From Christiangramia gaetbulicola (GTDB lineage Bacteria; Bacteroidota; Bacteroidia; Flavobacteriales; Flavobacteriaceae): DNA of 64,000 nucleotides. The stretch lies in contig NZ_QBKQ01000002.1 in the NCBI RefSeq assembly GCF_003054225.1, positions 186,001 to 250,000 of the forward strand. Reading direction: 5' to 3'. Within the stretch, counting starts at the first letter, position 1. Every line of letters starts with the position of its first letter. A model generated the notes under the pieces. The model saw nothing but the letters and a program-made list of their open reading frames with translations. It was not told the origin of the DNA and made no database searches. This document shows positions 27,334 to 35,347 of the stretch, one piece after another. Position numbers and translations under genes: made by a program.

Positions 27334-28545
27334 TCAAGAAAAACTTCGCTCTTTATGATAAGCCTTATCAATTCCATTGAGTTCGGTTGCCTCATCTACT
27401 CTGGTACCTCTTGTAAGGAATCCGGTAATTTTATATAGAATAAAAGTTCCTGCAAGTGAATAAATTATGGTCACTAAAACCACTGTTATTTGAGGGATCA
27501 TTTGATAGGGATTGCCGTAGAATAAACCTGCTTCTCCACTTATAGAAGGATCAGCAAAAAGGCCGGTAGCCAGGGCGCCCCAAATACCTACGAGGCCATG
27601 AATTCCAAAAACATCCAGCGTATCGTCATAGTTCAAAGCCTTTTTCAAGTGTACCACTCCGTAGTAACCCACCAATCCCGACACAAGTCCAATTATTAAA
27701 GCTCCATCTATGCCTACATAACCAGCCGCAGGCGTAATTCCCACCAGGCCTGAGATCGCACCAGAGGCCAATCCTAAAATTGAAGGTTTTTTCTTTGAAT
27801 ACCATTCTATAGCCATCCACGCGAGTCCTCCGGCGCACGCAGCAACATTGGTAACTAGAAAGGCATTCGCAGCAATCCCGTCTGCAGCAAGTTGACTACC
27901 GGCATTAAAACCAAACCAGCCAAACCATAAAAGTGCAGAGCCTAAAATGGTCAATTTTGAAGAAGAAGGGGAAGCCTCGAATAAATTTTTCTCTTTCCTT
28001 TTTCCCAGTAAAATTGATAATAGTAAACCTGCAACTCCGGCATTTATATGAATCACCGTGCCGCCTGCAAAATCCAGATCTCCCAATCCATTTAACAATC
28101 CTTCTCCCCAAATCATCCTCACTAGAGGAGCATAAACGAATAGCACCCAAAGAATAGAAAATATGATCCAGCTTTTAAATTTCAAACGTCCAACTACCGA
28201 CCCGCAAACCAGGGCAACAGCAATAGCGGCAAAAACACCCTGAAAGGCTACGAACAACATTTCTGGAATAGACCCAACTAACTGATCTACAGGAATGTTT
28301 TTCAAAAACAGATTTTTCATCGATCCAAAAATGGGATGCCCTTCTGGCCCAAAAGCTATGCTATAACCAGCGACTACCCATACAATAGTGGCCAAGCAAA
28401 AAGCGACATAGCTCATCCCAACCGTATTCATTACATTTTTTTTATTGGACAATCCTCCATAAAAAAGTGCTAGACCTGCCGGCGTCATTAGCATTACCAG
28501 TGCTGTTGCAATTAGCACCCAAGCGGTATCTCCTGAATTCATCAT
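27334..28545 (-). CDS. amt: Ammonium transporter
   Basis: A 403-residue Amt/Mep channel with eleven transmembrane helices. Family motifs include DTAWVLIATALVMLMTPAGL, LLWFGWFGFNAGS and LDVFGIHGLVGIWGAL, the last with one of the twin pore His. The C-terminal tail (GTRVDEATELNGIDKAYHKE) is the conserved element that contacts PII proteins, yet no glnK is adjacent. It follows the glutaminase gene by 7 bp, so both are probably one transcript. Confidence 0.94.
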   Translation of the reverse strand: MMNSGDTAWVLIATALVMLMTPAGLALFYGGLSNKKNVMNTVGMSYVAFCLATIVWVVAGYSIAFGPEGHPIFGSMKNLFLKNIPVDQLVGSIPEMLFVAFQGVFAAIAVALVCGSVVGRLKFKSWIIFSILWVLFVYAPLVRMIWGEGLLNGLGDLDFAGGTVIHINAGVAGLLLSILLGKRKEKNLFEASPSSSKLTILGSALLWFGWFGFNAGSQLAADGIAANAFLVTNVAACAGGLAWMAIEWYSKKKPSILGLASGAISGLVGITPAAGYVGIDGALIIGLVSGLVGYYGVVHLKKALNYDDTLDVFGIHGLVGIWGALATGLFADPSISGEAGLFYGNPYQMIPQITVVLVTIIYSLAGTFILYKITGFLTRGTRVDEATELNGIDKAYHKERSFS

Positions 28546-28552
28546 TTCTTCC

Positions 28553-30145
28553 TTATTTTTTAGTGGCTAAAACTTTAGACTTGTTGTGATCTTTATTTTG
28601 AGATTTGATCGCGTCCTCAAGGAGGCTTACGATATCTTTATTTTTAAATTTCTTGGCATCCTCCAAAGGAGTATTGCCCCATCGATCTTTTGGTGACAAC
28701 TGGACTTCTTTCTGAATAAAATGCTTGACCACTTCAATTTGATCTTCACAGGCCGCCAGATGAAGCGGCGTACGCCCATCATAATCGGAAATATTTGGAT
28801 TCACTCCTTCAGCCTCTAATCTTAATATTTCATCCAGGTCTCCGTGACTGGAAGATCTTATTAGCTCCATAACTTTTGAAGCCATCAATTCATTTTCTTT
28901 TTTTCGAGGATTTACCTTCGTTGAATTTCCCGTAAGCGAATCGTATTGATGAAAACTGAAACGTTCCACAAGGCGTTCGCAGAACTCCACACCTCGAACA
29001 CTATTTCCTACTTCATCTAATCTTGGCGACCAGATGCTTATTCCCATAAGATTTGGAATTACCAGCATAAGTGCTCCAGAAACTCCACTTTTGGCAGGTA
29101 ATCCTATTTTAAAAGCGAATTCACCGGAGAAATCGTACATCCCGCAGCTTAGCATTAGGGAAAGGCAATTCTGAACTGTAGAAGACTTGAAAATTGCTTT
29201 TCCGGTTAATGGATTTGTGCCTGCGTTTGCTAGAGTCGCGGCGGCAACCGAGAGATCATATGAACTGGATTCAATTGAACAACATTGAAAATAAAATTCC
29301 AGCGTTTCCGTAAGATTTGTGTTTTCTGGAAAGGCATTTTTTTCCCGCATGAAGTACGCTAAGGCAAAATTTCTATCGGCGGTTTGACGTTCAGATAAAT
29401 AAACCGAGTTATTAAAACTCATCTTTTTTCCGCCGCAGAGTGCCTGCCAGGTTTTGTTTACTTTATCAAAACGATCGGCACTATTGTTTTTATTATCGAT
29501 AAGCGAACAGCTCATCATAGCCCCTGCGTTTATCATAGGGTTATGGGGCAGACCTTTAAGATTCAAGGCCAATTCATTAAAAGATTGCCCGCTGGGCTCA
29601 CGGCCTACATGCGTATGTACTTTTTCCTCTCCCAACTCCTCTAGAGCCATACAGTAATTTATAGGCTTACAAGAGGATTGCAGGCAGAAATTAGTGTTTG
29701 AATCTCCAATGGAATATCGTTGACCGTCTACCGTACAAATTGAAATAGCAAACTGCTCTGGATCTACCCTTGCTAATTGAGGGATATAATCGGCTACTTC
29801 CCCTCCTTTATTTCTTTGAGTATCTAGAAAAATATCCTGAATTTGTTGACAGAAAACTTCAAAATCTGGGATAACCAGATTTTTCGAAAGCGATTTTTTA
29901 ACAAGTGCATTCTGCTGTAGAATTTCATTGAATTCGGTTTTCGCTATTTGATTTCCTTTCTTGATCTGCTGTCTAAACTGTGGCAGGTCTAAAAGTTCCC
30001 TCAATCTCGGATCATCCTGGAGAATACCAGCTCCAGATAACTGATTCAAAAATTTACCTGGATCTATACTGTTTTTGCCTTCAGGATCCAGCATTCTAAA
30101 AAGTGAATCAGCAGCATTACTATCAATTTGTGTGGTGGTAATCAT
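28553..30145 (-). CDS. glsA: Glutaminase with EF-hand-like and ankyrin domains
   Basis: A 530-residue glutaminase hydrolysing glutamine to glutamate and ammonia. An N-terminal about 100-residue helical region (FRMLDPEGKNSIDPGKFLNQ) resembles the EF-hand-like part of animal glutaminases. The serine-lyase-like core has the Ser157-x-x-Lys160 pair (CLQSSCKPINYCMALEELGE) and VGREPSGQSFNELALN. Two ankyrin repeats end the protein (DYDGRTPLHLAACEDQIEVV, then RWGNTPLEDAKKFKNKDIV). Ordinary bacterial GlsA is about 310 residues, so this is the long, kidney-type layout. Next to amt and a GSII gene. Confidence 0.92.
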   Translation of the reverse strand: MITTTQIDSNAADSLFRMLDPEGKNSIDPGKFLNQLSGAGILQDDPRLRELLDLPQFRQQIKKGNQIAKTEFNEILQQNALVKKSLSKNLVIPDFEVFCQQIQDIFLDTQRNKGGEVADYIPQLARVDPEQFAISICTVDGQRYSIGDSNTNFCLQSSCKPINYCMALEELGEEKVHTHVGREPSGQSFNELALNLKGLPHNPMINAGAMMSCSLIDNKNNSADRFDKVNKTWQALCGGKKMSFNNSVYLSERQTADRNFALAYFMREKNAFPENTNLTETLEFYFQCCSIESSSYDLSVAAATLANAGTNPLTGKAIFKSSTVQNCLSLMLSCGMYDFSGEFAFKIGLPAKSGVSGALMLVIPNLMGISIWSPRLDEVGNSVRGVEFCERLVERFSFHQYDSLTGNSTKVNPRKKENELMASKVMELIRSSSHGDLDEILRLEAEGVNPNISDYDGRTPLHLAACEDQIEVVKHFIQKEVQLSPKDRWGNTPLEDAKKFKNKDIVSLLEDAIKSQNKDHNKSKVLATKK

Positions 30146-30166
30146 ATCTAATATTTTTAAAAGAAT

Positions 30167-30235
30167 AAAAAGGCTGCCCGGGCTATAAAATCATAATCCT
30201 ACTAATGAAAAATTTAAATCTACAGGCAACCTTTT
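30167..30235 (-). terminator. Long-loop hairpin between glutamine synthetase and glutaminase
   Basis: An 11-bp stem with one mismatch (GGCAACCTTTT at 30225-30235 against AAAAGGCTGCC at 30168-30178) and a loop of about 46 nt, with a short T run on the minus strand. It may stop most transcripts after the GSII gene or act as an attenuator for gls-amt. Confidence 0.45.
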
Positions 30236-30260
30236 ATCATTAAGCCTTGATCACTGAATT

Positions 30261-31271
30261 TTAATAAGCCAATTCTTTTTCAGTAACCGTTTCAACGATT
30301 TTTGATGTGATTAGGTAAGGGCAGGCATTAGAAGCTGGACGTCTGTCTTCCAAATAACCTTTCCATTCATTTTCTACGGTTGTGATAGGAATTCTAATGG
30401 AAGCTCCACGATCACTTACTCCAAATGAAAATTGATCTATAGATTGAGTTTCATGCAGCCCTGTTAACCTTTCATGGTTCATGGAACCGTAGTTTGCAAT
30501 ATGATCCTGATGTGTGATATCTAAATTCTTAAGGATATTCTTGAAGTATTCCTCCCCGCCGACAGATCTCATTTGTTCATTGGAGAAATTAGCATGCATT
30601 CCAGAACCATTCCAATCGCCTTTTACCGGTTTGGGATGTAATTCGATTTCCAGACCATGCTTTTCAGCAACTCTAAAAAGTAAATATCTCGCCAGCCATA
30701 GATCATCTGCAGCTGCTTTTGCAGTTTTTCCTAATAGTTGAAATTCCCATTGCCCCACCATTACTTCGGCATTTATCCCGGTAATATCCAGACCGCAAGC
30801 CAGGCAAAGGTCAAGGTGTTCTTCAACAAAATCACGGGCAACGGCATTCTTGGTGCCAATACCACAATAATATTTACCCTGAGGCGCTGGGTATCCTTCT
30901 GTTGGGAAACCTAAAGGAAGTCCGTTTTTAGTAATAACGTATTCCTGTTCAAAACCGAACCAGAAGTCTAAAGCATCTTCATATTTGGCCCTGTTATTTG
31001 TCTTATGAGGTGTAAGGTCGGCATTGAAAACTTCACACATTACCAAATACCCGTTATCTCGGCCTGCATCTTTCCAGACCTTTACCGGTTTCAAAATACA
31101 ATCTGAAGAACTTCCCGCAGCCTGCTGGGTTGAACTTCCATCATAAGACCATAAAGGCAGGTTTTTAAGGGAAGGTTCTTCCTTTCCTGATATAATTTTT
31201 GTTTTACTTCTTAAGTTGGCTTCCGGCTTATAACCATCAAGCCAGATGTACTCACATTTAAACGTTTTCAT
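30261..31271 (-). CDS. Glutamine synthetase, eukaryote-like type II
   Basis: A 336-residue enzyme joining glutamate and ammonia with ATP. Short length and motifs (EYIWLDGYKPEANLRSKTK, LPLWSYDGSSTQQAAGSSSD, FGFEQEYVI, GINAEVMVGQWEFQ, GDWNGSGMHANFS) are those of GSII, the form typical of eukaryotes and some bacteria including many Bacteroidota. There is no adenylylation loop like that of GSI. It lies upstream of glutaminase and Amt, so synthesis, breakdown and ammonium uptake are genetically linked. Confidence 0.94.
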   Translation of the reverse strand: MKTFKCEYIWLDGYKPEANLRSKTKIISGKEEPSLKNLPLWSYDGSSTQQAAGSSSDCILKPVKVWKDAGRDNGYLVMCEVFNADLTPHKTNNRAKYEDALDFWFGFEQEYVITKNGLPLGFPTEGYPAPQGKYYCGIGTKNAVARDFVEEHLDLCLACGLDITGINAEVMVGQWEFQLLGKTAKAAADDLWLARYLLFRVAEKHGLEIELHPKPVKGDWNGSGMHANFSNEQMRSVGGEEYFKNILKNLDITHQDHIANYGSMNHERLTGLHETQSIDQFSFGVSDRGASIRIPITTVENEWKGYLEDRRPASNACPYLITSKIVETVTEKELAY

Positions 31272-31439
31272 AATTATTGATTTTTAAAATTGAACATAGT
31301 TGTGCGATGTCTTCTTTTTGTATTCCATTTAGTTCTTATGGATGATTTAGTTTTTGCTCTTAATTGATCATTAGTTCTCATAATTTTCTTTTTTAAATGC
31401 TCACCAATGAATTTTATAATTGATGATATGGGAAGGGTT

Positions 31440-31652
31440 TTACTTCCTAGGATTTGAATTATAGAATTGTGGGCTTTTTAATTTTGAACCTGTAACGATG
31501 GTCCTTTCCAATGGAATAAACTTGTAGGTATCATAATCAAGCTTCTTACGATGGCTATTTTCAGCTTTGGGCCCGGTTATATTTTTCTGTTGTGAAAATG
31601 CGCACAAGCTTAATAAGCTGATTACTAATGTTGTGAGAATGTTGGTTTTCAT
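31440..31652 (-). CDS. Small exported protein, unknown
   Basis: A 70-residue ORF with a clear signal peptide (NILTTLVISLLSLCAFSQQ) and a basic, Pro/Asn-rich mature part of about 50 residues (YDTYKFIPLERTIVTGSKLK). A TACATTTG -7 box lies at 31685-31692, about 33 bp upstream, which supports a real gene. No family recognised. Confidence 0.6.
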   Translation of the reverse strand: MKTNILTTLVISLLSLCAFSQQKNITGPKAENSHRKKLDYDTYKFIPLERTIVTGSKLKSPQFYNSNPRK

Positions 31653-31684
31653 AATGTCCGGTATTTTTATTGTTTTTACCTGGA

Positions 31685-31692
31685 CAAATGTA
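31685..31692 (-). promoter_or_regulatory. -7 box (TACATTTG on minus strand)
   Basis: Exact TAnnTTTG match ahead of the small exported protein at 31652. The rest of the 31653-31914 gap shows nothing clear. Confidence 0.5.
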
Positions 31693-31914
31693 GATTGAAT
31701 AAGAACCTTTTTATTAGAACTAAACCGTCCAAAAAATCAACATTCCCGACATACCTTATAACAATTCCGACAGGCTATTACATTTCCGACATATTGATCC
31801 TAAAAAACTGAATAACAGTATTTTGAAATAAGTTTTATTCAACATTAAAGAGGAAAAAGAATAGCGTTTTTTCTAGTCTGAAAACAAAAATGGTGTCCTG
31901 GAAAGAGGTATCTA

Positions 31915-33585
31915 TTATAACTCCTTTTGCTGCAAAGCTGATGGAGTTATTCCGAATTCTTTTTTAAAGGATTTCGAAAAATAGGAAGGATTGGAAAAAC
32001 CTGTTTGGTAGGCAATTTCAGAGATATTAAGTTCTCCTTCCAGAAGAAGTTCCTTGGCGCGGTGGAGGCGAACAGAAGAGATTAATTGTATGGGAGACTT
32101 GTTGGTAATTGCTTTTAGCTTTCGCTGTAACTGTCTATCACTAATCGCTAATTCATTACACAAGATCTCCACGCTGAAAAATTCATCCCCCAGATGATCA
32201 TCTATATGCTGGAGCACATTTTCCAGAAATGAATCGTTTTTAGGAAGCTGTAATTGATAAGTAGTATCAATTTGGAGATCAAGTTTGGATTCATCTATAA
32301 CTGAATACAGAATAATAGATTCACCTGTGTTCGGATCAAAGATGGTTTTATTTTGATAAAAGCTTAAGCCTGATCCAGAGAGAAGATATTTTACCGTTTG
32401 GGTAACCAGGATTTGGTTGGGATTAGCCTGTTCCAGGATAGACCCTATGGTTAGATTTGTTTCTTCACTTATAAAATGCGCTTCGTCTACTGGAGATTCC
32501 TTGATATGAACACCTAAAACAAGTTGGGCGTTTAAAGTTTTTGCGGTTTCAATTAGACCAAGACCACAATTTACCGCCTTACTGGGGCCTTCAAACGTAG
32601 CTATAAATTTTTGCCCATCGCTTTCAATAACTTTTCCCCGATACTGTTCGACATATTGGGTAAAAAATTCCTGCTGACTTTGATTAAGCCTCTGGTCTGA
32701 AATGATCTTTGCAGCCCCTATGGTAAAAAGTTGCTGCTCATAATTTTCAACGATATTTTCCTTTGAAATAAAGGCTTTCATGTGATCCAGTACTTCTTTC
32801 GTATTACCTACCCAAAAAAGATGGTCGTCTCCCTCCAGTTCTACAAACCTGGCTCCTTCAATCCTTTCGGCAATAAATCTTCCCTCTTCAATTTTTACGT
32901 CGATATCGTTAGTACGCTGCATGATGAGGGTAGGGACTTTGATGGATCCCAGAATATCAATGATATCTACCTCGGTATTCATTTTAGTTAGCACTAAAGC
33001 GGCACTAGGGCTGGCACCAGATCGAAGGTAATTTGCCAGCCAGTCCATAAAGACCCTATCATTCGCTTTGGAAGGCGCAAGAGACTCTAAGTTCATTTCT
33101 CCACTTCCCCAGCTGTTTTCAATCATATCATAAACCAGCTGGCGCTCTTCATTGGTAGGTGCCCAGGGATAATTTGGAGAATAAATTCGCTTAGCAAATA
33201 TTCCAAAAGTGATAAGAGAAATAGTACGTTTTGGATAGGTGGCTGCAAATAATGCCGAAACAGATCCCCCTTCTGAATGACCAAATAATACAGCTTTTTC
33301 TGAACCCACAGCATCCATCACCGCGCGTAGATCATCCATTCTTTCTTCTAAAGTAGAAAGCTCGGTAACACGATCTGAGAGTCCGGTTCCTCGTTTATCG
33401 AATAAAATAACACGAGCTATTTTACCTAGTTCAGTAAAAAAATTGACCAGTTCCGGGCATCCCCACATCCAGTCTATATTAGAAACCCATCCGGGGATAT
33501 ACACAAGATCTATAGCACCCGATCCAAAGACCTGATAAGCGATATTGATACGCGAATTTTTGGTGTATTGAGTTGTGGGTTTCAT
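31915..33585 (-). CDS. Alpha/beta-hydrolase + pseudo-cyclase + AraC fusion regulator
   Basis: A 556-residue three-domain protein. Residues 1-275: alpha/beta hydrolase with an apparently intact triad (Ser104 in FGHSEGG, Asp227 or Asp229, His255 in EGDDH). Residues 280-430: a domain that follows class III cyclases (KFIATFEGPSKAV, then GVHIKES and ILVTQTVKYLLSGSGL), but the first metal Asp is Gly, the second is Gln325 and the Asn-x3-Arg pair is missing, so it should be inactive. Residues 455-550: AraC DNA-binding domain (ISDRQLQRKLKAITNKSP, then ISEIAYQTGFSNPSYFSK). Likely a one-component regulator sensing a small ester or acyl ligand; target genes unknown. Confidence 0.85.
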   Translation of the reverse strand: MKPTTQYTKNSRINIAYQVFGSGAIDLVYIPGWVSNIDWMWGCPELVNFFTELGKIARVILFDKRGTGLSDRVTELSTLEERMDDLRAVMDAVGSEKAVLFGHSEGGSVSALFAATYPKRTISLITFGIFAKRIYSPNYPWAPTNEERQLVYDMIENSWGSGEMNLESLAPSKANDRVFMDWLANYLRSGASPSAALVLTKMNTEVDIIDILGSIKVPTLIMQRTNDIDVKIEEGRFIAERIEGARFVELEGDDHLFWVGNTKEVLDHMKAFISKENIVENYEQQLFTIGAAKIISDQRLNQSQQEFFTQYVEQYRGKVIESDGQKFIATFEGPSKAVNCGLGLIETAKTLNAQLVLGVHIKESPVDEAHFISEETNLTIGSILEQANPNQILVTQTVKYLLSGSGLSFYQNKTIFDPNTGESIILYSVIDESKLDLQIDTTYQLQLPKNDSFLENVLQHIDDHLGDEFFSVEILCNELAISDRQLQRKLKAITNKSPIQLISSVRLHRAKELLLEGELNISEIAYQTGFSNPSYFSKSFKKEFGITPSALQQKEL

Positions 33586-33614
33586 TAAATTGATATTCGT
33601 TTTTGATCAATATT

Positions 33615-33640
33615 TGTAGATAATAGGCTTATTATCTGCA
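33615..33640. promoter_or_regulatory. Palindrome upstream of the fusion regulator
   Basis: AGATAATA, GGCT, TATTATCT (33618-33637) extends to 11-bp arms with one G-T pair. It sits 30 bp before the ATG of the regulator and could be its autoregulatory site. The remaining bases to 33833 hold nothing recognisable. Confidence 0.4.
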
Positions 33641-33833
33641 AGTATTTTATTTTTCAAACTTTCTAAAAAGTTTAATTTTCTAAATGTAGTATTTAGACAA
33701 CGACATTTTTCTATTCTTTCGGTTTATATTAAATCTTTTAGTCCTTTTTAATTCCTCGAATCTTCTTTTCTGATTAAGATGGTGAATAAAACTGCGAAGT
33801 GGAATGGAAAAATCATGGGAAGTATTTTTGCAT

Positions 33834-33867
33834 AAAAAAGCCTCACATTATAAAATGTAAGGCTTTT
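33834..33867 (-). terminator. Terminator of tRNA-Pro
   Basis: The minus strand has an AAAAGCCTTACATT/AATGTGAGGCTTTT stem with one mismatch and a T run directly after the CCA of tRNA-Pro. Confidence 0.8.
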
Positions 33868-33944
33868 GGTCGGGGTGGCAGGATTCGAACCTGCGGCCTC
33901 CTGCTCCCAAAGCAGGCGCGATAACCGGGCTACGCTACACCCCG
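33867..33944 (-). tRNA. tRNA-Pro (UGG anticodon), CCA encoded
   Basis: A full cloverleaf can be drawn: acceptor CGGGGTG/CACCCCG, anticodon arm CCTGC-TTTGGGA-GCAGG with TGG in the loop, T-arm GCAGG-TTCGAAT-CCTGC. Discriminator A at 33870 and genomic CCA at 33869-33867. Confidence 0.96.
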
Positions 33945-34074
33945 AATAATTACAATTTATTTTTAGTCTTTTCCGATCCAAATCACTTTAAAAAAGCACC
34001 CGGGATGCGGAGGAAATTTATCCCAATTTTTCAGCCAGAAAAAGAGAATAAAAAACCGCAGACTAAAAATCTAG

Positions 34075-34157
34075 CGGAGAGACCGGGATTCGAACCCGGG
34101 CATCCAAGAAGGATGACAGCTTAGCAGGCTGCTGCATTACCACTCTGCCACCTCTCC
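34075..34157 (-). tRNA. tRNA-Ser (GCU anticodon)
   Basis: Acceptor GGAGAGG/TCTCTCC, anticodon arm GCAGC-CTGCTAA-GCTGT with GCT, long variable arm CATCC-TTCT-TGGATG typical of class II tRNAs, T-arm CCGGG-TTCGAAT-CCCGG. The next bases are CTA, so CCA is not encoded. It lies 130 bp upstream of tRNA-Pro on the same strand. Confidence 0.96.
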
Positions 34158-34373
34158 GTTATTTAAGAACTTCGCAAGTATTTTTGCGGTTGCAAATGTA
34201 ACTTTTACTTACGTACCTTCCAAACCTTTTATTCCTTTTTTACTCTTTTAAATTGAGAATTTGTTTCAATATTCTAAGCTTCAAAGAAATAGAAAATGGA
34301 TTTTTTTTAAATAAAAGAGCGATGATTTATTTCGGAAGTGAAATGAGGCCAGATTAAAGTTTTTTCACTGTAA

Positions 34374-35336
34374 TTAAATTCGGAATCCCAGCCTGAAACC
34401 ACCCCAATTCTCCGCTCGTCCAGATTCGAATTCCTTGGTGATGGTACTAAATGTATATTCGAAATAAACATATTTGTTCTTAATTACCAACCCATAGTCC
34501 ATTTGTCCCTTGATCCTTGAAACTTCGGATGATTTTATGGTATAAACGCTTTCGCTAAACAATCCGCCCTGCAAAGTGGCGTCATACCCAACTAAATAAA
34601 GTTTAGGATTAGCATAGCAATAGACCTGAAATTTTCTATAATGGGTTGATTCATTCAGGCCAGAATTGAATAATCCTAAAATAGCCGTAGTTCCTGCTGA
34701 AATATCTGTATACATGGATCCTAATCTAAGTCCAGCATCAGTATTTAGATAAAACAGCTCGCCAAGATCCAGAAGGTTTTTTTCATGCTTGACTTCGTAG
34801 TTCAATATGATATCATTGCTTAACTGATTTCCCCAGCCGTAAGGAATCCAGTTATCTGTAATTTCATGTATATAAGATTGACCTTCTTCACCATAAGCCA
34901 TTGGGCCAATTACTCCCGCAGTGAATGATGAATACAGCCTGGATTTATTCTTGATCCTGGATTCCGTTTTAAACAATTTTAAATAAAGAGCCGCAGCAAA
35001 TGGCCTGAAGCCATATTGAATGTCTTTGCTGCTAATAACATCTGGGGTAAAAGAAACATGCTCAAGGGCAATTCCATATTGATCTGATGCTTCTGAATCC
35101 AGAAAAATAAAATTTAGAGGATTCTTTTCGAAAATAGGATCTACAAATTCAAGGCTTATTCCTTGCGTATAATTGTCATCTGAATGCGTGAAAAAATCAT
35201 TATCGAAATTAAGTCTGAAATAAGTTTTCTGAGAAAAATCCCTGTATGATGGAGCGTTCGTAAATTTTTGTGAGAAACCTTTCTGACAAAAAGCAAAAAA
35301 GAAGATAAAGATGATGGGTACTGACTTAAAACTCAA
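34374..35336 (-). CDS. LpxR-like outer-membrane lipid A deacylase
   Basis: A 320-residue protein with a signal peptide (VPIIFIFFFAFCQKGFSQ) and the LpxR/DUF2219 start motif FRLNFDNDFFTHSDDNYTQG, in which Asn, Asp and the following DxxYTxG residues form the calcium and catalytic site. Later segments are beta-barrel-like and the protein ends in Phe-Arg-Ile. Family members remove the 3'-acyloxyacyl chain of lipid A at the cell surface. It lies 11 bp after the halogenase-like gene, so the two are probably co-transcribed. Activity is inferred. Confidence 0.82.
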   Translation of the reverse strand: MSFKSVPIIFIFFFAFCQKGFSQKFTNAPSYRDFSQKTYFRLNFDNDFFTHSDDNYTQGISLEFVDPIFEKNPLNFIFLDSEASDQYGIALEHVSFTPDVISSKDIQYGFRPFAAALYLKLFKTESRIKNKSRLYSSFTAGVIGPMAYGEEGQSYIHEITDNWIPYGWGNQLSNDIILNYEVKHEKNLLDLGELFYLNTDAGLRLGSMYTDISAGTTAILGLFNSGLNESTHYRKFQVYCYANPKLYLVGYDATLQGGLFSESVYTIKSSEVSRIKGQMDYGLVIKNKYVYFEYTFSTITKEFESGRAENWGGFRLGFRI

Positions 35337-35347
35337 AATTTAAATTT

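Noticed and set aside
33748-33981. 77-codon minus-strand frame
   Set aside because: It runs through the tRNA-Pro gene and its terminator, so it cannot be a normal gene.
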